Positions 17,157 to 25,450 of a stretch of 61,780 nt of DNA are shown here, one piece after another. The stretch comes from Pseudomonadota bacterium (lineage in GTDB: Bacteria > Pseudomonadota > Alphaproteobacteria > Rhodospirillales > Magnetospirillaceae). Position numbers and translations under genes: made by a program. Where the stretch lies: NCBI GenBank assembly GCA_023458315.1, contig JAEXAH010000037.1, positions 1 to 61,780 on the forward strand, read 5' to 3'. Under the pieces are notes generated by a model that had not been told where the DNA came from, ran no database searches, and was given only the letters and a program-made list of their open reading frames with translations. How positions within the stretch are numbered: position 1 is the first letter of the stretch; each line of letters opens with the position of its first letter.

Positions 17157-17744
17157 TCACTGCGCCGGTTTGCGCCCGGCCTGCATCTTGGCGTTCATGG
17201 CTTCCTGCATGCGCTGGTCGATGAACATGCCCAGAGTGGTGTCGCCGTCCTCGTGCATGACCAGCGCCTCCAGTCCCGGCTCGATCCAGTGGACGAAGCG
17301 GTCGCCGGTTTCGCTGGGCTTGCCCAGGCGCGAGACGAAATGCGCCGCCAACCCGTCGAAGCCTTCGCGCGGGCCTTGCAGGAACAATTGCACCAGCCGT
17401 TTGGTGCCCTGGGCGTCGGGAGCGAAGGTGGCGGCCACTTCGACCGGGAAGCCGCCGATCTTGCGGGTGGCCGGGCTGAACCGGCCCGCGTCGTCCACCT
17501 TCATCAAGGCGCAGCGCACCGCCCCCAAATCGGCCATCTGGCGCGGCATGGCCAGCAGGCGCTCCACCTCTTTCGGGCGGTCGGGGTCGTCGGAACAGCG
17601 CACCGACAACCCGGCGGGCCAGGCGGCGAAACGGAACTGGCCCAGCATCATGCCGGTGCGGGCATAGCCCAGGTCGTAATCCTTGGCCGCCGCCGGAGCA
17701 CAGGCCAGGGCCAACAGGACGCAAGCGGCCGAGATTCGTTTCAT
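17157..17744 (-). CDS. Secreted protein of unknown family (paralogue 2 of a tandem pair)
   Basis: This 195-residue protein has a signal peptide (MKRISAACVLLALACAPAAA) and is probably periplasmic. No known domain is recognised. It is clearly paralogous to its upstream neighbour: both mature N-termini read (D)LG(Y/F)AR.GM....FR.APW.xG.(S/T)VRCS, both carry a second RC.L cysteine about 45 residues on, and both end with a segment on an Asp-rich loop (HEDGDTT; IDDGSKN). The start at 17744 overlaps the stop of the paralogue by four bases (ATGA). It is the last gene of the ABC-ATPase operon. Confidence 0.75.
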   Translation of the reverse strand: MKRISAACVLLALACAPAAAKDYDLGYARTGMMLGQFRFAAWPAGLSVRCSDDPDRPKEVERLLAMPRQMADLGAVRCALMKVDDAGRFSPATRKIGGFPVEVAATFAPDAQGTKRLVQLFLQGPREGFDGLAAHFVSRLGKPSETGDRFVHWIEPGLEALVMHEDGDTTLGMFIDQRMQEAMNAKMQAGRKPAQ

Positions 17745-18343
17745 TGCGGGGGGCTCTTCTGGACCTTGGGGGCGGGCTGATGGCTGGCGCGGGTGTTCAG
17801 CGCCGCCTGCAAGCGGGTGTCGATGATGAACACCAGCAGGTTCTTGCTGCCGTCGTCGATGATGGTGGCCTCGGCCTCGGCGGTCTGCCAGCGCAGCAGA
17901 TGGGGGCCGCGCTGATCGGGCTCGCCGAAATGCTCGGTCAGGTGGGCCGACAACGCCGCGAAGCCGGTGGCAGGCTGCTTCAGCACCAGATGCACCAGCC
18001 GCGAGGCGCCGCCACGATCGGGAAAGAACTTGCCCCACAATTCGGTGTCGCCGCCCGCCAGCGGCAGGCTGGCGGGATGCCAGACGCCGTCCCGCTGGAG
18101 GAACAGGCCGCAGCGCGTGCCGCCCAGACGCCCCACCGGGCCGGGCACCGCCAGCCGGACGGCGTCGGATTCGGGCGGCAGGTCGGCCTCGCCCGAACAG
18201 CGGACCGTGATGCCCTGGGGCCAGGGAGCGGCGCGGAATTCCTCCACGCTCATGCCCGGACGGGCGAAGCCCAGATCCAGGTCGGCGGCCTGGGCGCAGG
18301 GCGCGGCCACGGCCAGCAGCAAGACGAGGGATGCAACTTTCAT
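17741..18343 (-). CDS. Secreted protein of unknown family (paralogue 1 of a tandem pair)
   Basis: This 200-residue protein has a clear signal peptide (MKVASLVLLLAVAAPCAQAA). The mature part begins DLDLGFARPGMSVEEFRAAP and contains two cysteines (TVRCSGE, GTRCGLF), probably a disulfide in the periplasm. It resembles the downstream gene along its whole length, so the pair arose by tandem duplication. The frame is open upstream, but the signal peptide fixes the start at 18343. It lies 13 bases after the hydrolase gene. Confidence 0.75.
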   Translation of the reverse strand: MKVASLVLLLAVAAPCAQAADLDLGFARPGMSVEEFRAAPWPQGITVRCSGEADLPPESDAVRLAVPGPVGRLGGTRCGLFLQRDGVWHPASLPLAGGDTELWGKFFPDRGGASRLVHLVLKQPATGFAALSAHLTEHFGEPDQRGPHLLRWQTAEAEATIIDDGSKNLLVFIIDTRLQAALNTRASHQPAPKVQKSPPQ

Positions 18344-18356
18344 GTGGTGTAGAATG

Positions 18357-19334
18357 TCATGATCCGCCGCGGCGCGCCAGTTCATCCGCCGCCGCCCGGT
18401 CGGCGCCGGACGGCAGCGGCGCGGCGGGATCGGCGATCCAGGCGGCGATGTCGCCCAGAACCGTTTCGGCCTGAAGGTCGCGCATCAGCATGTGATAGCC
18501 GTTGGCATAGAACGCCGCCTTGGGCGCGGCGGGCATGGCGGCGATGGCCGCCCAGGTGGGGGCGGCCGGCACCACTTCGTCCTTGGCGCCGTACAGCACC
18601 AGCGCGGGCAGGCGCAGGCGCGGCGCGGCGGCGGCGCCGTCATCCATCAGCCCGACCAATCCATGGATGGCGTCCACCCGCGTCGCCTTGATCACCAGCG
18701 GATCGGCCGACAGCTTGCGCAGCATGGGGATGTTGTCGGACGGCATGATATCCAGCCCGCGCCCGGTCAGTTCCCAGCCCGGCGCCACCTGATAGCTGAG
18801 CCACAGCGCGGCGCGGGGAAAGAACCCCATGGACGACCACCCCCATACCGCCGGGGCCGACAGGATCACTCCCTTCACCGGCAGGCTTTCACCATCCGCC
18901 GCCACCAGGGCGACGGCGCCGCCCATGCTTTCGCCCAGCAGGTACAGCGGCACGCCGGGATGGCGTTCCGCCAGCAGGGCCAGGGCGGCGCGGGCATCGG
19001 CGGCCATGGCCCGGGACGACGAGAAGATGCCCGGCTGCGGCGCCGCGCCGAAGCCACGCTGATCATAGGCATAGGCGGCGATGCCGCGCGCCGCCAGCGA
19101 CCGCCCGGCATCGTCGAAGAAATTGGAGTAATCGTTCATGCCGTGCAGCGCCAGGATCACCGCGCGCGGCGGCCCGGACGGCAGCCACGACCGCACCGGC
19201 AGGCGCAGGCCGTCGGCGGTGGTCCAGGCATCGTCCTGCCACTGCGGCGGCTGGACCGGCGGACCGGGAAGCTGGAATGTGGGCGAACAGGCACCCAGCA
19301 CGAGAGAGAACAGGACGGCGAGCAGCCGCCTCAT
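18357..19334 (-). CDS. Alpha/beta-hydrolase lipoprotein (lysophospholipase-like)
   Basis: This 325-residue protein has a lipoprotein signal (lipobox LGAC) followed by an alpha/beta-hydrolase domain of the Hydrolase_4/monoacylglycerol-lipase type. ALHGMNDYSNFF gives the oxyanion region, the nucleophile Ser is in LLGESMGGAVA, DQRGFG precedes it, the acid is in LYGAKDEVVP, and the His is in the final NGYHMLM. The triad is complete. Membrane anchoring suggests action on lipids or lipopeptides in the envelope. It overlaps the ABC ATPase gene by four bases. Confidence 0.85.
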   Translation of the reverse strand: MRRLLAVLFSLVLGACSPTFQLPGPPVQPPQWQDDAWTTADGLRLPVRSWLPSGPPRAVILALHGMNDYSNFFDDAGRSLAARGIAAYAYDQRGFGAAPQPGIFSSSRAMAADARAALALLAERHPGVPLYLLGESMGGAVALVAADGESLPVKGVILSAPAVWGWSSMGFFPRAALWLSYQVAPGWELTGRGLDIMPSDNIPMLRKLSADPLVIKATRVDAIHGLVGLMDDGAAAAPRLRLPALVLYGAKDEVVPAAPTWAAIAAMPAAPKAAFYANGYHMLMRDLQAETVLGDIAAWIADPAAPLPSGADRAAADELARRGGS

Positions 19335-20278
19335 GACGCCCGCGACGAGGTCAATTGCAGGAACACGTCCTCCAGATCAGCCTCTTCGGTGGTCAAATCC
19401 ACCAGCCCCAGCCCGGCGGCCCGCACCGCGTCAAGGATGGCGGCGACCGGTGTTTCCGATGGGCGGTAACGCACGGCCAGACGGCCGTCGGGCCGCACTT
19501 CCGCCGTCAGATGCGACAGCGCCGCCGGAACCTCGGCCAACGCGGAATCCAGCGTCAGCACCAGCGCCTTGGCATCAAGCCGCCCCAACAGGCTTTGCTT
19601 GGCCTCGCACGCCACCAGCTTGCCGTGGTTGATGATGGCGATGCGGTCGCACAGTTCCTCGGCTTCCTCCAGATAATGGGTGGTCAGCACGATGGTGGTG
19701 CCCGCGCGGTTCAGTTCCTTGACATAAGCCCACAGCGATTGCCGCAGCTCGATGTCCACGCCCGCCGTCGGCTCGTCCAGCACCAGCACCGGCGGGCTGT
19801 GCACCATGGCCTTGGCCACCAGCAGGCGGCGGCGCATGCCGCCCGACAGGGTGCGGGCATAGGATTCCGCCTTGTCGGCCAGCCCCACCGCCTCGAGGAT
19901 TTCCATGGTGCGGCGTTCCGCCTTGGGCACGCCGTACATGCCCGCCTGCACTTCCAGCAACTCGCGCGGGGTGAAGAACGGGTCCAGGTTCAGTTCCTGC
20001 GGCACGATGCCGATGGCCGCCTTGGCGGCGCGGGGCGCCGCGGCGATGTCGTGGCCCCAGATGCGGGCGCTGCCCGCGCTTTTGACCACCAGACCGGCCA
20101 GGATGTTGATGAACGTGCTCTTGCCCGCGCCGTTGGGGCCGAGCAGACCGAAGAACGAGCCGCGCGGCACCGCCAGCGAGACGCCGTCCAGCGCCACCTT
20201 GTCGCCGCGCCGTCCGCGATAGACCTTGCGCAGTCCCTCGGTTTCGATGGCATTGTCGGGAATGGATGTTTGAACCAT
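19331..20278 (-). CDS. ABC-2-type transporter ATP-binding protein
   Basis: This 315-residue ATPase resembles the YadG/CcmA-type drug or polysaccharide exporter subunits. Walker A GPNGAGKST, Q-loop region VPQELNLDPFFTPRE, signature LSGGMRRRL, Walker B VLVLDEPTAGVD and the switch His (TTHYLEE) are all present. A C-terminal ACT-like region of about 75 residues follows. No permease gene adjoins it. The only ABC-2 permease in the window is at 60200-61012 and is a possible partner. It heads a four-gene operon with the hydrolase and the paralogous secreted pair. Confidence 0.92.
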   Translation of the reverse strand: MVQTSIPDNAIETEGLRKVYRGRRGDKVALDGVSLAVPRGSFFGLLGPNGAGKSTFINILAGLVVKSAGSARIWGHDIAAAPRAAKAAIGIVPQELNLDPFFTPRELLEVQAGMYGVPKAERRTMEILEAVGLADKAESYARTLSGGMRRRLLVAKAMVHSPPVLVLDEPTAGVDIELRQSLWAYVKELNRAGTTIVLTTHYLEEAEELCDRIAIINHGKLVACEAKQSLLGRLDAKALVLTLDSALAEVPAALSHLTAEVRPDGRLAVRYRPSETPVAAILDAVRAAGLGLVDLTTEEADLEDVFLQLTSSRAS

Positions 20279-20289
20279 GGCACGACATG

Positions 20290-20317
20290 GGTATCATCCG
20301 CCGGTTTCCACGGTCAA
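20290..20317 (-). promoter_or_regulatory. Putative sigma70 promoter of the ABC-ATPase operon
   Basis: On the minus strand, TTGACC (20312-20317) and GATACC (20290-20295) are separated by 16 bases, close to the start codon at 20278, so the leader would be very short. It lies between divergent genes. Confidence 0.45.
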
Positions 20318-20332
20318 CGGATGATGCCAGCC

Positions 20333-20527
20333 ATGTCTGCTCAAGCCACCGCTCCCAAGTTCGAGACCCTGACGGTCGACACCGCCACCGTGCCCTGCGA
20401 CGGCGGCAACGGCCCGCTGGGCCACCCCCGCGTGTTCCTGCATTTCGGCGACGAGCCGGAAGTGGTCTGCCCCTATTGCTCGCGCACCTATGTGCTGGCC
20501 GAGGGCGCCAAGGCGCACGGCCACTGA
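20333..20527 (+). CDS. CHCC-type zinc-finger protein (NDUFS6-like)
   Basis: This 64-residue protein belongs to the small zf-CHCC family, related to the complex I accessory subunit NDUFS6. The ligands are VPCDGG, the His of GHPRVFLHF and CPYCSRTY, in the usual spacing. The start used is the third of three nearby in-frame ATGs (20321, 20324, 20333); any could be right. It ends two bases before the polA start, so both are probably transcribed together. A link to complex I is known for the mitochondrial homologue and is only inferred here. Confidence 0.8.
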   Translation: MSAQATAPKFETLTVDTATVPCDGGNGPLGHPRVFLHFGDEPEVVCPYCSRTYVLAEGAKAHGH

Positions 20528-20529
20528 CC

Positions 20530-23322
20530 GTGAGCAATCCCCGCCACGTGTATCTGGTGGACGGCTCGGGATTCATTTTCCGGGCCTTCCACGGTCTGCC
20601 CATGATGACCCGGTCCGACGGCACGCCGGTCAACGCGGTCTACGGCTTCACCACCATGATGATGAAGCTGCTGAACGAGACCGACGCCGATCATGTGGCG
20701 GTCATCTTCGATGCCGCGCGCAAGACCTTCCGCAGCGACATCTACCCGGAATACAAGGCCCACCGCCCGCCCGCGCCCGAGGAACTGGTGCCCCAGTTCC
20801 CGCTGATCCGCGAGGCGACCCGCGCCTTCAACGTGCCCTGCATCGAGATGGAGGGGTTCGAGGCCGACGATCTGATCGCCACCTACGCCACCCAGGCGGC
20901 GGCGCTGGGCGCCCGCGTCACCATCGTGTCGTCGGACAAGGATCTGATGCAGTTGGTGGGCGGCGGCATCGAGATGATGGACCCGCTGAAGGGCCGCTCC
21001 ATCGCCGAGCCCGAGGTGATCGAGAAATTCGGCGTGCCCCCCGACAAGGTGGTGGACGTGCAGGCGCTGTGCGGCGACACCGCCGACAACGTGCCGGGCG
21101 TGCCGGGCATCGGCGTCAAGACCGCCGCCCAACTGATCCTCGAATACGGCGATCTGGACACCCTGCTGGCCCGCGCGGGCGAGATCAAGCAGCCCAAGCG
21201 GCGCGAGACGCTGCTCAACAATGCCGACATGGCCCGCATCAGCCGCGAATTGGTGCGCCTGAAGCGCGACGTCCCTGGGGTCGAACCGCTGGAAAGCTTT
21301 GCCAAGCGCGACCCCGCGCCGGAATTGCTGGCCGAATTCGTGCGCGAGATGGGCTTCAAGTCGCTGAGCGCCCGCCTGGGCGGCGGCGGCGCCAACCTGC
21401 CGAAAATTCCGGCGCCCAAGGCGGCGGCGCCCGCCCCTGCCCCGGTGACGCCCACGGCGCCCGCCGCCGCGCCGGAGAATGTGGCATACGAACTCGTCAC
21501 CACCGCCGAATCCCTGGCCCGCTGGGTGGCCGAGGCGACCCGCGCGGGCGTGGTCGCCATCGACACCGAGACCACCGGCCTGGATGCCTTGCGGGTCGAG
21601 CTGGTGGGCGTGTCCCTGGCCATTGCGCCGGGCCGCGCCTGCTATATCCCGGTCAAGCATTCCCCGGCCGAGGCCCAGGGGTCGCTGCTGCTGGGCGATC
21701 CCGGCGCCCCCGAGGCACCGAAGATTTTGCCGCGCGACGTGGTGCTGGCGGCGCTGGCGCCGCTGTGCGCCGACGCCTCGGTGCTGAAAATCGGCCATAA
21801 CCTGAAATACGATCTGCACGTCCTGCGCCGCTGCGGCCTGAGCGTGGCGCCGCTGGACGACACCATGCTGCTGTCCTATGTGCTGGACGGCGCCAGCCAC
21901 GGCCATTCCATGGACGAGCTGGCTCTGCTGCATCTGGGCCACACCACCATCAAGTTCAGCGACGTCTGCGGCACCGGCAAGAATCAGATCACCTTCGACC
22001 GGGTGCCGCTGGACAAGGCCCTGGCCTATGCCGCCGAGGATGCCGACATCACCCTGCGCCTGCATGCCGTGCTGAAGGCCCGCCTGCTGGCCGAGCGCAT
22101 GGTGACGGTGTACGAGACGCTGGAACGGCCGCTGGTGCCCATCATCACCGCCATGGAGGCCGAGGGCATCAAGGTGGACAGCGCCGCCCTGCTGGCCCTG
22201 TCGGAAGAATTCGGCGCCCGCATGGCCGATCTGGAAAAGCAGATCCACACCCTGGCCGGGCACGAATTCAACGTCGCCTCGCCCGCCCAGTTGGGCAAGG
22301 TGCTGTTCGAGGAAATGAGCCTGCCCGGCGGCAAGAAGACCAAGACCGGGCAATGGGCCACCGGCGCCGACGCGCTGGAGGAACTGGCCGCCCAAGGTCA
22401 TGACCTGCCCGCCCGCCTGCTGGACTGGCGCCAGTTGGCCAAGCTGAAAAGCACCTATGCCGACGCCCTGGTGGCGCAGATCAACCCCGACACCCGGCGC
22501 GTCCACACCAGCTATTCGCTGGCGGCGACCACCACCGGGCGGCTGTCGTCGTCGGACCCCAATCTGCAAAACATCCCGGTGCGTACCGAGGAGGGGCGCA
22601 AGATCCGTCACGCCTTCGTGCCGGAGCCGGGCAACGTCATCCTGTCGGCCGATTACTCGCAGATCGAATTGCGGCTGGTCGCCCATGTGGCCGACATCGC
22701 CGGACTGAAACAGGCGTTCCGCGACGGCGCCGACATTCACGCCATCACCGCGTCGCAGGTGTTCGGCGTGCCGGTCGAGGGCATGGACCCGGCCCTGCGC
22801 CGCCGCGCCAAGGCCATCAATTTCGGCGTCATCTACGGCATCTCGGCCTTTGGCCTGGCCCGGCAATTGGACATCAGCAACGGCGAGGCCAAAAGCTTCA
22901 TCGACGCCTATTTCGCCCGCTTCCCGGAAATCCGCGACTACATGGAGCGGGCCAAGGACGAGGCGCGGGCCAACGGCTTCGTCACCACCCTGTTCGGGCG
23001 CAAGGTGTTCGTGCCCGATATCAACGCCAAGGGACCGCTGCGGGCCTTTGGCGAGCGCGCCGCCATCAACGGCCCCATCCAGGGCGGCGCCGCCGACATC
23101 ATCAAGCGCGCCATGACCCGCGTGCCCGCCGCCCTGGCCGATGCCGGGCTGAAGGCGCGCATGCTGCTGCAAGTGCATGACGAACTGGTGTTCGAGGTCC
23201 CCGAGGCCGAGGTGGAAGCCACCCGCACCCTGGTCAAGCAGGTGATGGAAGCCGCCGCCAGCCTGGACGTGCCGCTGGTGGTGGAAACCGGCATCGGCGC
23301 ATCGTGGGACGATGCCCACTGA
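20530..23322 (+). CDS. polA: DNA polymerase I
   Basis: This 930-residue enzyme functions in repair and Okazaki-fragment maturation. Three domains are intact. The first is the N-terminal 5'-3' exonuclease (VYLVDGSGFIFRAFHGLP, GFEADDLIATYA, a DTADNVPGVPGIG helix-hairpin-helix). The second is the 3'-5' proofreading exonuclease with its acidic residues (AIDTETTGLD, NLKYDLHVL, YAAEDADITL). The third is family A polymerase (SADYSQIELR, RRRAKAINFGVIYG, LLQVHDELVFE). An Ala/Pro linker lies near residues 295-320. The start is GTG at 20530, which gives the family N-terminus; in-frame sequence upstream is not part of it. A terminator follows at 23352. Confidence 0.97.
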   Translation: MSNPRHVYLVDGSGFIFRAFHGLPMMTRSDGTPVNAVYGFTTMMMKLLNETDADHVAVIFDAARKTFRSDIYPEYKAHRPPAPEELVPQFPLIREATRAFNVPCIEMEGFEADDLIATYATQAAALGARVTIVSSDKDLMQLVGGGIEMMDPLKGRSIAEPEVIEKFGVPPDKVVDVQALCGDTADNVPGVPGIGVKTAAQLILEYGDLDTLLARAGEIKQPKRRETLLNNADMARISRELVRLKRDVPGVEPLESFAKRDPAPELLAEFVREMGFKSLSARLGGGGANLPKIPAPKAAAPAPAPVTPTAPAAAPENVAYELVTTAESLARWVAEATRAGVVAIDTETTGLDALRVELVGVSLAIAPGRACYIPVKHSPAEAQGSLLLGDPGAPEAPKILPRDVVLAALAPLCADASVLKIGHNLKYDLHVLRRCGLSVAPLDDTMLLSYVLDGASHGHSMDELALLHLGHTTIKFSDVCGTGKNQITFDRVPLDKALAYAAEDADITLRLHAVLKARLLAERMVTVYETLERPLVPIITAMEAEGIKVDSAALLALSEEFGARMADLEKQIHTLAGHEFNVASPAQLGKVLFEEMSLPGGKKTKTGQWATGADALEELAAQGHDLPARLLDWRQLAKLKSTYADALVAQINPDTRRVHTSYSLAATTTGRLSSSDPNLQNIPVRTEEGRKIRHAFVPEPGNVILSADYSQIELRLVAHVADIAGLKQAFRDGADIHAITASQVFGVPVEGMDPALRRRAKAINFGVIYGISAFGLARQLDISNGEAKSFIDAYFARFPEIRDYMERAKDEARANGFVTTLFGRKVFVPDINAKGPLRAFGERAAINGPIQGGAADIIKRAMTRVPAALADAGLKARMLLQVHDELVFEVPEAEVEATRTLVKQVMEAAASLDVPLVVETGIGASWDDAH

Positions 23323-23351
23323 TACCTGTCAGATTACGCACAGAAAAGCCC

Positions 23352-23390
23352 CAACGCCCGCAAGGTCATGCCTTGCGGGCGTTGTTATTT
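23352..23390 (+). terminator. Intrinsic terminator of polA
   Basis: A 14-bp perfect stem (CAACGCCCGCAAGG with CCTTGCGGGCGTTG), 5-base loop, then TTATTT on plus. It lies 30 bases after the polA stop. Confidence 0.9.
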
Positions 23391-23490
23391 CATTCAAATT
23401 CCGTTCAAGTCCGTTTCCATACCGGTTACAGTATTCATAGAACATCCGGCGCCATTGACATCACTGATACAAATTAGTTCTATCAGATAG

Positions 23491-23518
23491 TTTCTTCAAT
23501 GGCGGTCTTTGCTATAAT
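23491..23518 (+). promoter_or_regulatory. Putative strong promoter (extended -10) of the small-protein pair
   Basis: A perfect TATAAT at 23513-23518 is preceded by TGC (extended -10), with a poor -35 (TTTCTT about 16 bases upstream). The surrounding 23390-23520 is AT-rich for this genome. A small palindrome CTATCAGATAG at 23480-23490 overlaps the -35 side and could be an operator. Just downstream, GCTCAA/TTGAGC (23532-23550) would form a hairpin in the mRNA leader. Confidence 0.6.
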
Positions 23519-23574
23519 CGCAGGCGTTCAAGCTCAATTCTTTGTTGAGCATATCCGATGCCGGAGACGCAGTG

Positions 23575-23781
23575 ATGGATGCCGCGACCTTTGAAATGGT
23601 TCTCACCGCCTATGATGAGACCGTCCGGGATGCGCGCGGCCAGGGTCAGGCCGAGGACGTCGCCCACCGCGAAGGCATCACCGCCGCCGCCATGTGTCTG
23701 GCGGCCATGACCGGAACCGAGGATTCCGCCGCCCGTGCCGAGGTGGAAAGCCTGGATCTGGCCAAGCAACTGGCGGCCTGA
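23575..23781 (+). CDS. Small protein of unknown function (68 residues)
   Basis: A 68-residue, mostly helical, acidic, Ala-rich protein (MDAATFEMVLTAYDETVRDA...). The ATG at 23575 is preceded by GGAGACGCAGTG, which has a GGAG ribosome-binding site. The frame is open to 23542, but that earlier start has no such site. No domain is recognised. It has its own strong promoter and is followed, 17 bases on, by a second small helical gene, with a terminator after that. The pair is therefore a real two-gene unit. Confidence 0.65.
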   Translation: MDAATFEMVLTAYDETVRDARGQGQAEDVAHREGITAAAMCLAAMTGTEDSAARAEVESLDLAKQLAA

Positions 23782-23798
23782 TCATGGGAGACGGCGAG

Positions 23799-24071
23799 AT
23801 GAGCAATCCCTTCGAACTGGAACTGGCCCACCTGGATGCCGAGCGCAAGCGCCTGGATGCCCTGCTGGACGAGGCCGTCGCGCAATACGCCCTGGTGGAA
23901 GAGGACATGAACGTCCGCATGAAGGCGGCATCGCCCGCCCAATTGCAGGAATTGATGGCCGAACGCGCCCGTATCGAGGAATCCCTGGGCATCGCCGCCC
24001 TGGTGGACGCCATCGACGCCCTGCGCGACCGCATGGCCCTGATCCGCAGCGCCGCCGCGGCCGCCGCCTGA
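23799..24071 (+). CDS. Small coiled-coil protein of unknown function (90 residues)
   Basis: A 90-residue, strongly helical and charged protein, predicted to be an antiparallel or dimeric coiled coil (ELELAHLDAERKRLDALLDE...), ending in an Ala run. A GGGAG ribosome-binding site lies 8 bases before the ATG at 23799; the in-frame ATG at 23784 lacks one. It is co-transcribed with the 68-residue gene and followed by an intrinsic terminator. Function unknown. Confidence 0.65.
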   Translation: MSNPFELELAHLDAERKRLDALLDEAVAQYALVEEDMNVRMKAASPAQLQELMAERARIEESLGIAALVDAIDALRDRMALIRSAAAAAA

Positions 24072-24107
24072 GGGACAATAAAACAAGAAAAACCGAAACA
24101 GCCTTCC

Positions 24108-24139
24108 CCCTCTTCCGCCCGGCGGAAGAGGGGTTTTTC
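24108..24139 (+). terminator. Intrinsic terminator of the small-protein pair
   Basis: A near-perfect stem CCCCTCTTCCGCC / GGCGGAAGAGGGG followed by TTTTT on plus. It ends 10 bases before the stop of the convergent M16-family gene. Confidence 0.9.
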
Positions 24140-24148
24140 ATGGCAATC

Positions 24149-25450
24149 CTACTTCCCCAACCCCTCGGGCCGCCCCACCACCACGAAGGTCAGGCGGGCG
24201 GGATCGAGCAGGCGGGCGGCGGCGGCCTTGACCTGTTCCTTGGTCACGGCCTCGATGAAGGTGTTGCGCCGGTCCAGATAGTCGATGCCCAGATTGTCGC
24301 GCTGCACGGCGATCAGCAGATCGGCGATGGCGCCGGTGGAATCCAGTTGCAGGGCGAACGAGCCGGTCAGATAGGTCTTGGCGTCGGCCAGTTCCTTGTC
24401 GCTGATGCCGTCGCGGGCCATGCGGGCGAATTCATCCTTGATCAGCCCCACCGATTGGGCGGCACGGGCGTTCTGGGTGGCAACGCCGCCACTGATCACC
24501 CCGGCATGCTGCAAGGGCGCCAGATAGGAATAGACCGAATAGGCCAGACCGCGCTTTTCCCGCACTTCCTCGGTCAGACGCGACGAGAAGCCGCCGCCGC
24601 CCAGCACGTAATTCATCACATAGGCGGCGTACCAGTCGGGATCGTCGCGCTTGATGCCCGGCGCGGCGAACACCGCCACGCTTTGCGGCATGTCGCGGTC
24701 GATGACCACCACCTTGCCGTCGGCCGGAACCTGGATGTCGGGCACCGCGATGGCCGGATGGGCGTTGGGCAGGGCACCGAAAGTGCGATCCAGCAGCGGC
24801 GCCAGTTGTTCCGGGGTGATGTCGCCGACCACCGCCACCAGCATGCCCTGGCGCGACAGCCACGCCTTGGCGTGAGCCTTGAGGTCGGCCATGGTGATGG
24901 CCTTGATGCTGTCGGGTTCGCCGCGCGGCGGCTTGCCATAGGGATGGCCGGGAAAGGCCAGCCGCGACCACGCCCGCGCCGCGATGGTGTCGGGGTTCTG
25001 CGCCTCGCGCGCCAGGATGGTCAGCATCTGCTTGCGCACCCGCTCGACCGGTTCCTTGTCGAAACGCGGCTGGGTCAGGGCCAGGCGCAGCAGGTCGAAG
25101 GCTTCGTCGCGGCGTTCGCTGAGGGTCTTGAGGTCGCCGTCGAAACGGTCGCGCCCGGCCTGGAACGACAGGGAAATGGCCAGATCGTCCAGCTTGCCCT
25201 GGAAGGTCTGGGAATCATACGGCCCGGCGCCTTCGTCCAGCAGCCCGGCGACCATGCTGGCCAGTCCCGGCTTGGCCTCGACCGCCGAGCCGCCCGCCAT
25301 GCTGAGCGACAGCGAGATGATGGGGTTGGAATGGTCCTGCACCAGCCACGCCTCGATGCCGCCGGGGCTGACCACACGCTCCACGGTGACGGCATTGGCG
25401 GCCGGGGCGGCGACCACCAGCACGAACAGGAAAGCGAGCAGACGGCGCAT
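24149..25450 (-). CDS. M16-family peptidase homologue lacking the zinc motif
   Basis: This 433-residue secreted protein has a signal peptide (MRRLLAFLFVLVVAAPAANA). It has two M16 half-domains but no HxxEH; the equivalent place reads SMVAGLLDEG, so it cannot bind zinc itself. It keeps the C-terminal substrate-binding Arg/Tyr segment (REKRGLAYSVYSY). Such non-catalytic chains form heterodimers with an active M16 partner. The partner is directly upstream, with the genes overlapping by one base (TGATG). The frame is open further upstream, but the signal peptide fixes the start. Confidence 0.88.
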   Translation of the reverse strand: MRRLLAFLFVLVVAAPAANAVTVERVVSPGGIEAWLVQDHSNPIISLSLSMAGGSAVEAKPGLASMVAGLLDEGAGPYDSQTFQGKLDDLAISLSFQAGRDRFDGDLKTLSERRDEAFDLLRLALTQPRFDKEPVERVRKQMLTILAREAQNPDTIAARAWSRLAFPGHPYGKPPRGEPDSIKAITMADLKAHAKAWLSRQGMLVAVVGDITPEQLAPLLDRTFGALPNAHPAIAVPDIQVPADGKVVVIDRDMPQSVAVFAAPGIKRDDPDWYAAYVMNYVLGGGGFSSRLTEEVREKRGLAYSVYSYLAPLQHAGVISGGVATQNARAAQSVGLIKDEFARMARDGISDKELADAKTYLTGSFALQLDSTGAIADLLIAVQRDNLGIDYLDRRNTFIEAVTKEQVKAAAARLLDPARLTFVVVGRPEGLGK

